DNA from: Trichuris trichiura
Taxonomy: Eukaryota; Nematoda; Enoplea; Trichinellida; Trichuridae
NCBI GenBank assembly: GCA_037903355.1
Contig: JBAJFE010000062.1
Coordinates: 744,001 to 808,000 of the forward strand
DNA: 64,000 nt
Direction of reading: 5' to 3'
Made by a program: the position numbers and the translations under genes. This document shows positions 57,407 through 64,000 of the stretch, one piece after another. The notes beneath the pieces are model-generated. The model was not told where the DNA came from, did no database searches, and saw nothing but the letters and a program-made list of their open reading frames with translations. The first letter of the stretch is position 1. Each line of letters starts with the position of its first letter.

Positions 57407-57478
57407 GGGTTAGTGGTCTAGTGGTATGATTCTCGCTTTGGGTGCGAGAGGTCCGGGGTTCGATTCCCCGCTAACCCC
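57407..57478 (+). tRNA. tRNA-Pro (TGG)
   Basis: A 72-nt cloverleaf with perfect stems and anticodon TGG at 57439-57441. Likely functional. Confidence 0.95.
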
Positions 57479-58851
57479 AACATGCGAATTTTGTCATTTG
57501 TTGTAAGCTCGGTGCCTGATTGTGAATTTCTAAAAGTTGTCTTAGGATCTGGTTGACTGGGTTCTGCATTTCTGCATAATCTCCACCACTTATAAACTCA
57601 CTGCGTCGCCTACTGGTTTGTTTCGTAAGGAGTGCATCAGTGGTTAGGTACTGCAATTAAAGGAGACTAAGGCGTGCTTCATAAAAGTGGGAATTCAGTT
57701 GGGATCGATTGCCGGGAAGGCAGGTTAACCGTAGCATCCTAGTGGATGCTTATTCAGAGATTATGATACTATAAATACTAAACTGCGTAACGCACAGCTG
57801 CCTCTGGTTAACTTGATAAGAGAACCTTCCAACTGCCTGAAAGGCAGTCAGATGACAACGGTTGAGTAAAACATGCAATTATCATAGAGTTCAAGAGATA
57901 GTGCAGTACTCAGACGAATGCAAAAGATTTCAAAATCAGTGCAGAAAAGCCATGAAATAAATAATAATTCAAGAACATTATGTGAGCAACCATTATAGGA
58001 TTAACGCAAAGAAAAAAATTAATTCACAAATACTTGCACTCCAAATCGTACGTGTTATTTTTTACCGAAGACATGCAAGCTTACAGATGATTTGCCTTTG
58101 CATCCTTACTCCTGTTTCGTAGTTGCAGGGACGTTCTGAAACTTTCGAGTAAGCTTTTTCAGTTTTTAAATAAAATTTCTTTTTTTTACCAGGCTTATCG
58201 GTAGGAAATATCAAAGAAACCGTTCGGACCTGCTAAATCACCTCGCGTGTCGTCTTTCCACGAATTAAGAATGCTCTCAGCAGTACCTGAATTAGTGAAG
58301 ACTTCCTGTTCATCTCATCACAGGAATCTCGGGAATTTTTAACTTTTGTAGTTACGATACTTCAGAATAAATAAAGACTTGAAAATCAGAATTGTTCCTG
58401 CGTCAATAGGACGCAGAATATACGGTACGTTAACAGGTGTAAGAACAACATTACGAAAACACCGTTTTGAAGCAGACACCAATTGCCCAACCACAATTTT
58501 GACGAACTACCAGTGGCGAACAAGGACGCTAAATGTGCGTGCCTTAGCGGCCACTACTCAATTCTTTGATCTCCATTGAATTGACAATCAAGACTGCATG
58601 GCAACAACGAGAAGCGTAAGTAAAAAAACGTAGGGAAAAGTACCTTATTTCTTACAAATCAAGCTCATTGAAACTTGGAAGATTGTGCAGCAGTGGGCAC
58701 CACCCAACTCGATTAATCAAACTGACAGGACTACCTCCCCGCAAGTATATCAAAGAGAAATTTAGGCGCACTAATATGAAATATCCTTACATTTGCAATC
58801 CGAACACCTATCGTTGCTGCACCAGGATGAGCAATGACAATTTACCTTTGC
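57479..58851. other. Intergenic DNA with tRNA-Gly scrap
   Basis: GGGATCGATTGCC and GGTTAACCGTAGC at about 57698-57735 resemble part of a reversed Gly gene but too little remains to fold. No protein gene seen. Confidence 0.45.
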
Positions 58852-58923
58852 GGGTTAGTGGTCTAGTGGTATGATTCTCGCTTCGGGTGCGAGAGGCCCG
58901 GGGTTCGATTCCCCGCTAACCCC
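58852..58923 (+). tRNA. tRNA-Pro (CGG)
   Basis: A 72-nt cloverleaf with anticodon CGG at 58884-58886. One base differs from 36489 next to the T stem. Likely functional. Confidence 0.95.
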
Positions 58924-59586
58924 CGTGATGTTCTTTCTATTGATAAAGACTACATCATTTAAGCAAAACATGCCCTATGTTAGTGCAAAACGTGACTCCT
59001 GCGCGCAATGAAAGCACCACGTCTTAGCCGTAAGTAGCCCAACTTTTCATTCAAACATACCGCACTCATAAAAACAATTTACGGTCACTTCAAAGAAAAA
59101 AAATTGAAACTTACCATTTTAGTCTTCACTACTACCTGCGTGACTTGGAACGCACGACGACGTCGGATGGACGAAGTGATATCTTTAACTGAGTTGGACA
59201 ACACCATTCAGACGAATTGTGGTTGACAGAACGAATTTCTGCGACGCACTGCAGCGCCAAACATTTGCTAAAAGTCAGGATTTCGATTTCAAAAGCTACG
59301 TTTTGCCTGACATAATTCGAACCACTAATGTAAATGCTCTCTTTGTGAAAGTACAATCAATGTTACAACAAGATTGCGACCAAGACATGCAACTGCACTT
59401 GAAACAGAAAATTCACGATTGCTCATAAAGGAAACGCTTGAAAAAGATTTGAAAGCAGAAAGAAACTATAAACGGTCTCCCTAAACCTGACGAGGGTGAC
59501 ATGCGTATTATACACATCATTGAACCACTGTTTCCACTCTGAACTACTCATCGCTACACTACAGGCACTGGGAAAAAATTGCACTC
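58924..59586. other. Intergenic DNA, no gene seen
   Basis: ORFs of 69 and 74 codons overlap on opposite strands; neither has a family. Confidence 0.5.

Positions 59587-59649
<63 letters not shown>
59587..59649. repeat. (TAA)21 microsatellite
   Basis: 63 bases of uninterrupted TAA units, about 45 bases before the decayed copy of the 40604 gene. Confidence 0.97.
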
Positions 59650-59694
59650 GCACCGATATTTATTTTAGTCCCCCAATATTTGATTTGCATGTTG

Positions 59695-60035
59695 TAATTC
59701 ACAATTATGATCAAAGTACTCCATCTAGTCGTCACTGCCCACATTATGAGTCACTTTTCTGTAGTGAGATAACCGAAGAACAAAGAACTCTTGGAATTCT
59801 CTGTCCAATCTCATATCCCAACGTACCTCATTGTTCAAGACTTTCTCAAAATTTTGCGAAGAGAGACGATGTTGTCATCGTATCACGGTTTTTAAAATGA
59901 ACTGTTTCTCAAAGCCGCCATTGGTCGTCTTTCGAAAGATTTGATTCTGTACGTAAACCGACTTTTTCACTTCCTGGCTCATTGACAGACGATAATAACT
60001 GGTTTAATTTGGTCGGAACTTCTGACTGCTGTCGA
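59695..60035 (-). pseudogene. Decayed copy of the 40604 gene
   Basis: On the minus strand it aligns with about 40810-41150: the CAAAGTACTC region, the GTCGTCACTG region and the AACTCTTGGAATTCTC block occur in the same order. Indels destroy the reading frame. Confidence 0.75.
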
Positions 60036-60736
60036 ACATTAAGGAATTCCGATTTCAACACAATAAGGTCATACCGGCTACCGCTCTAGAAATTATAATA
60101 TGCAGGTTCAAACCAAAACTCCTACTGATCCATGTCTTACGGTTATCAACTTCGCCTGTTAGGGTTGCCCGCCCGGCGAACAATCGCCTAAGAACCGCAA
60201 ATCATGACCGACACTTTTATGAGAGGAATGCATTTAGCGATCGGCATCCCAACCAGCAGAGGATGGAGGATCGATTTGCTTTCTCCTGACGTATACGGTT
60301 GTTTTTTACTAATTTCGTGAAAAACGTGGGAAAGGTTTAAGTAGCTTAATCAGTCACTACGTGTAGTAATATCCCGTCAATAACTGGGATACAACGCAAC
60401 TAAATTTGTTCCCGCACTGCGTTTTGCCTGTGGGCGACAGCTATAACTAAAACTGTTCGCTGGTGGTCATCTCATAGAGGCATGGATTTTAGCTGTTCGA
60501 ACCCCAATATCCACTGCGATGACCACCCGAAATGATCGTATCAGTCTCTTAAGACATTGAATAGGTTCAGAAAAACTGTGCTCCATTTTTCCTGGTTAGC
60601 TTAAACGACAGGAAATAATACGAATTGCCTGTGAAGGTTCGCACAAATTGTCTGTACAGAAAATCTAGAATAACTGTGCGTTAAAAACAATTAAACAGCC
60701 GGATGACGGGAACGCATCTCAGGTTTTACTAATGCT
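60036..60736. other. Intergenic DNA, no gene seen
   Basis: A GGTGGTCATC and GATGACCACC inverted repeat at 60463-60529 encloses a GTTCGAACCCC word and looks faintly tRNA-like, but no cloverleaf can be drawn. Confidence 0.45.
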
Positions 60737-60742
60737 TTTATT
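60737..60742 (-). promoter_or_regulatory. Poly(A) signal of eL36
   Basis: AATAAA on the minus strand about 20 bases after the eL36 stop codon. Confidence 0.75.
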
Positions 60743-60760
60743 CAAACCAGCCTGCAACTC

Positions 60761-61130
60761 TTATTTATGCGCATGCGCCTTCCGCATGGCAATCAAAACT
60801 CCTTGCATCTCGTCACGCTTTCGCTTTGACCTTCTGTGTCCACCGATCTAAAAATACGAGCAAAATATACGCCGAACCTTTGGCATCAATTATGCCACTT
60901 ACGCGACGTTTCAAGTATCGTAGCGCTTTCTTATCTCGAGATATACGTAGCAATTCCATGGTGCGCTTTTCATACGGAGCAAAGCCACAAATTTCACGCA
61001 CAATATCGCGGACAAACTTGACACGCTTGTTGAGCCTTCCTTTCGTGTTAGACGGCTTCTTGTGACGTGGCAGTTTAGTCACTTTGTGTCCCTTGTTAAG
61101 GCCAACAGCAATTTCGCACTTTAAACCCAT
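60761..61130 (-). CDS. RPL36: Ribosomal protein eL36
   Basis: Component of the cytoplasmic large ribosomal subunit. Two coding exons, 61130-60903 (76 codons) and 60847-60761 (28 codons plus TAA), give 104 residues, the usual size. The first exon has [32 protein letters not shown] and [19 protein letters not shown]; the second gives a basic tail with RSKRKRDEM and MRKAHAHK, where other eL36 proteins have their Arg/Lys-rich end. Reading through the intron instead gives an atypical hydrophobic end. The start ATG (61130-61128) was chosen because the protein family begins there and a CATTTACAG acceptor ends two bases upstream, so the leader is spliced (cis or, as in some nematodes, trans). All key parts are intact. 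It stands alone among tRNA genes and repeats. Confidence 0.95.
60848..60902 (-). other. eL36 coding intron, 55 bases
   Basis: GTAAGT at the 5' side and TTTTTAG at the 3' side, phase 0. Its small size is the main clue to genome style. Confidence 0.93.
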
Positions 61131-61132
61131 GT

Positions 61133-61145
61133 CTGTAAATGGCAG
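61133..61145 (-). promoter_or_regulatory. Leader splice acceptor of eL36
   Basis: CTGCCATTTACAG ends two bases before the start codon. It may accept a cis-spliced leader exon or a spliced leader RNA. Confidence 0.7.
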
Positions 61146-61418
61146 AATTGTGAAAAGACGAAAACGCACTATTCCAATCACTAAAACTTAGGAATAACTG
61201 TTAAACGGAATGAACACTACTCTACGCAGTTCAGCAGACATTTACCGTACAGTGAAGTCTAAATACACTCCTCGAATACAAATCGCAAGAAGCTTTGTAA
61301 AAAGCCTGTTTAAAACCTTAGAAACTGATTCTCACTAAAACACGGAGAAACCATCGACAAAAACGTTCTACACACGCTACACTACGTGACAACGTACAGC
61401 AGCGCTACAGTACGCAGC

Positions 61419-61428
61419 AAAAAGAAAG
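61419..61428 (-). promoter_or_regulatory. Possible TOP-type start of eL36
   Basis: CTTTCTTTTT on the minus strand, about 290 bases before the ATG, resembles the C-plus-pyrimidine start of ribosomal protein mRNAs. A GTACGT donor could follow within 35 bases. Inference only. Confidence 0.3.
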
Positions 61429-62144
61429 TCACGTACATACGGGGTGTTGGATATAGCTTTATGCAATTTTTTTCCCTTGCTCTGACACTCTTCGGTTCTT
61501 CGCCAATGGATTACATAACCAAACTTATGTTTGGCAAAAATGCGTTTTTTCCTGAGAGTGATTCAAGTTTATTCATTCTGAGCCGTAAGCAACGTGAAAG
61601 CGCATCCTAGTTGTATGTGAAATAAACAAACACATTGGAAGAAAATGGTTGTTCAGTCATGCTGACAGCGGCAACAGGAAAAATGACTCTGAATGCGTCT
61701 TCATATCTTCAATACGGTTTATTGTCTAGCCCGTTGATGGAATCTGGAATCAAACCGATGCGAATGCCCTACCAACGGATGAAAGAACAGTTATTTAGGA
61801 AAAATTCAGAATAAAACACTTAGCGTTCGTAGCTTTCGGGACTAACCTTGTCCCGTCGTCAGCGATGATGGTACTGTCCATTGCAATCAAGCAGTATTAG
61901 TGCTTCAACTAGATTAATTCTCCATAAAGGCGTAATAGAAAAATAAATGAAACGCGTTCCACTGTTGGTAGGTCAGTAAGGAGTAATAAAGAAGTGAAAG
62001 AGCTTCGTGTTCATCAACTTTGCGTCAAGTATTATGATACCGCTTATCGCAACGAAACAATCTTCTGAATAAATATTTTTGCTTTCAACGTTTCTTGGAT
62101 CCGTTCAATAGGCCAAAAAACGAATCATGTGGGCGTGCAGGTTC
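61429..62144. other. Intergenic DNA with a repeat fragment
   Basis: Apart from the Penelope-like fragment at 61712-61872 I see no gene. The 74-codon ORF at 61386-61610 has no family. Confidence 0.45.
61712..61872 (-). repeat. Penelope-like repeat fragment with CTGA hairpin
   Basis: Reverse copy of the 19222-19396 segment: CCCGTTGATGG, GCCCTACCAACGGATG, and CTGACGA at 61863 (minus) with stem CGGGAC/GTCCCG. Confidence 0.83.
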
Positions 62145-62410
62145 ATCCCATGAATTGAACTGTATAAAATGAAGATTTTCTTCGAAGACGAGTGAAATCT
62201 CTAATGTATTAACCACTTGAAAATGAAGATTTGTTTCGTGGCATTAAATGGAAACCTGTCTGTAACGGCATCTGCTGATCCAAAATGTATCCAGGCGGTT
62301 AGAACTTATGATCAGTTCTTTGCAACCTTTCTGCTCTCTTTTCCCAGTAATACTTGTTTTCCTTCATTACATGCAAAATTGAAGGGAAATGCGTGAACAT
62401 TTTAGCGTAT

Positions 62411-62483
62411 CGCCCACGCAAGGGGTCTAACGCTGGACATTTAGGTTAAAGGCCTAACGCTCTACCGACTGAGCTACATAGGC
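62411..62483 (-). pseudogene. tRNA-Lys pseudogene
   Basis: TTT triplet retained, acceptor pairs with wobbles, but the T stem has a C-C mismatch and the T-loop TTC is changed to TTA. Counterpart of 35701. Confidence 0.83.
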
Positions 62484-62966
62484 ATTTAGTATTGCCTTAC
62501 ATCAGCCTTTATTAAATTTTGTCAAACAAGCGGAGTCTCTGTGCTTTGTGCAGGGTAGATATTCTGTCAAATACAAATTTACCTGATGGGCAGATTTAAA
62601 AAGATTTTTACAATTTTGAATAGCTGAAGGAAAACCGTCTACGAAACAAATTGAAGTAGCTGCTGTGGTTTCTGAGCATTCTACATGTTGATCACGTCTT
62701 CCCCTGCAGATTGCAAAACATTTTTTTTTGGACTTTCGTTACTTTTGTCACGCAAACATTGAACCTCAATATAAGAAAGAAGTGAAAATGACCTGAAGCT
62801 ATTATCACTGACTTCTTCTGGCAGTTCGTGAAACTGCTCAAATTTACTGACGTGGCTCGTTTCTCATCGAGTTTCAGGCGGAGTAAAGTACAATCGTTCA
62901 GTTTCTGCTGCGAAAAAATTTTGGAGACTGTTTCAGGAACATGTAGTAATGGAGAAGATCAATCAC

Positions 62967-63048
62967 GCTGTGGTGGCCGAGTGGTTAAGGCGTTGGACTT
63001 GAAATCCAATGGGTGATACCCGCACAGGTTCAAATCCTGTCCACAGCG
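62967..63048 (+). tRNA. tRNA-Ser (TGA)
   Basis: An 82-nt type II cloverleaf with paired acceptor, anticodon and T stems and anticodon TGA at 63000-63002. One variable-arm loop base differs from 35124. Likely functional. Confidence 0.95.
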
Positions 63049-63641
63049 ATGTAGCAAACAACTTAACATGTATTAAAACTCTTTTCCTTAAAGGGTTTTA
63101 CATATCGTTTCCGTAGTAAACAGTGCTCTCTTCCAGTACTCTTAATCATGAAATTGGAGGTTGAAATAAAAAGGATTGACCTTAGCTCCCAAGGATATGC
63201 TGGTAAACTTTGACATCGATGAGCATAATGAATCCTGGACTTTCTCGGAGATGCATCTGGTAAGAGTAGATCCCATGGTGAAAGCTAAGGTGATCCTTTG
63301 GATCCTTCAAGCATCCCCTCTTAAACCTTGAAAGAAGGAAGGGATATCTTCCGCAAACGCACATGTTTACCACAAAGTTAACACCACTATTTTCTTTTTG
63401 AGGTAATTAGAAATAATTAAGGGAGGTGGAAGAGGTAGCTAGATGTCTTCCGTACTCACTAACATCTTCACAGAAAGCCATAGCAAAGTGATTTCTCTAG
63501 GTATGAATAGTGGCACATCCCTTTCACTTCCAAGAGACATACCAAGCGCAACATGTAGTTCGTTTACTGCAGCTATTTACGTATTAGGTGCATAGCATAT
63601 GATGAAAAAGCATTAAACAAATGTGGAACGTTTTACCACGT

Positions 63642-63723
63642 CGCTGTGGACAGGATTTGAACCTGTGCGGGTATAACCCATTGGATTTCGAGTCCAACGT
63701 CTTAACAACTCGGCCACTACAGC
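63642..63723 (-). tRNA. tRNA-Ser (CGA), possibly decayed
   Basis: An 82-nt type II body with anticodon CGA at 63688-63690. Acceptor pair 6 is A-C, the D stem has one mismatch and the conserved GG of the D loop is lost. Counterpart of 34451, which shares the A at acceptor position 6. Confidence 0.8.
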
Positions 63724-64000
63724 GTTGTTAACCGGCCGACTGTAATTTTGTCGAAACTGGCTGATCAGGGACATCGGAGACGGTTGATTCCTGACGGTTA
63801 CGAAAATAGCGAAGTACCGCGTGGCAAACTGGCCCAAATTTCTGTAATATTTGTCTTAACATGGGCTGACATTCTGCGTTTGTCCGCTGCTGACAGAGGA
63901 AGCAGATAACTTGCGAAAGCTTAGCACTTCTCAAGCTCGCGTCCTTTCCTACTAACAATTTTGCGCAAGTAATTTGAGGACTTCTACAACACAACCGTAC

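Larger units (their letters stand above)
62145..64000 (-). repeat. Inverted duplication arm (Ser-Ser-Lys block)
   Basis: Reverse counterpart of 34167-36050, reaching the window edge with TTGTGTTGT-complementary sequence still matching. Confidence 0.9.

Noticed and set aside
60463..60529. Possible tRNA
   Set aside because: The outer inverted repeat and GTTCGA word are suggestive but D and anticodon arms cannot be formed.
1..64000. CRISPR array or bacterial operons
   Set aside because: No regularly spaced short repeats; introns, LTR elements and poly(A) signals show a eukaryotic genome.

Overview
The window is eukaryotic nuclear DNA from an invertebrate animal. Two genes have short spliceosomal introns: a complete eL36 ribosomal protein gene with a 55-base intron, and a pogo/Tigger-type transposase with a 122-base intron. 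The mobile elements are BEL/Pao, Ty3/gypsy, pogo/Tigger and Penelope-like, a typical animal set. The tiny introns and the BEL/Pao style would suit an enoplean nematode such as the whipworm/Trichinella group, but I cannot prove the species from the sequence.

The dominant content is a tRNA gene array. I count 45 tRNA loci in 64 kb on both strands: 12 Pro (anticodons TGG, AGG, CGG), 9 Lys (TTT), 7 Glu (TTC, one CTC), 7 Gly (TCC), 6 Phe (GAA) and 4 Ser (TGA, CGA). About three quarters look intact; the rest carry stem mismatches, loop insertions or eroded arms. None has an intron. No other isotype was seen.

The array grew by duplicating multi-gene cassettes, often inverted. Phe-Lys cassettes lie at about 9.2-10.4 kb (reverse), 44.9-45.6 kb and 51.2-52.3 kb. 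Glu-Gly cassettes lie at about 12.4-13.1, 16.5-18.4 and 54.3-56.1 kb. A Gly-Pro cassette lies at 21.9-22.6 and 53.7-54.4 kb. A Ser-Ser-Lys block at 34.2-36.1 kb recurs inverted at 62.1-64.0 kb, up to the window edge. Spacers are copied with the genes, so several ORF-like stretches match each other without being genes.

Mobile elements sit between and inside these cassettes. A BEL/Pao element (26721-32362) has 193-base LTRs, a 5-base target duplication, a tRNA-Arg-type primer site and a gag-protease-RT-RNase H-integrase order on the minus strand, broken by stops and frameshifts. A pogo/Tigger-like element (46516-48175) has a spliced transposase with all three catalytic aspartates, and a 221-base MITE at 10743-10963 shares its ends. 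Two partial Ty3/gypsy copies (42030-44147 and 49112-50835) share a 119-base LTR. A Penelope-like family is scattered as short pieces, including a foldback at 22674-23544 with the end of a GIY-YIG-type protein, a 293-base palindrome at 38838-39130, and a recurring hairpin resembling a hammerhead ribozyme core.

Host protein genes are few: eL36 (60761-61130, minus) is certain; a 188-codon ORF of unknown function with a nearby poly(A) signal (40604-41170, minus) is likely, and has a decayed copy at 59695-60035. The rest is intergenic DNA with no gene I can support.
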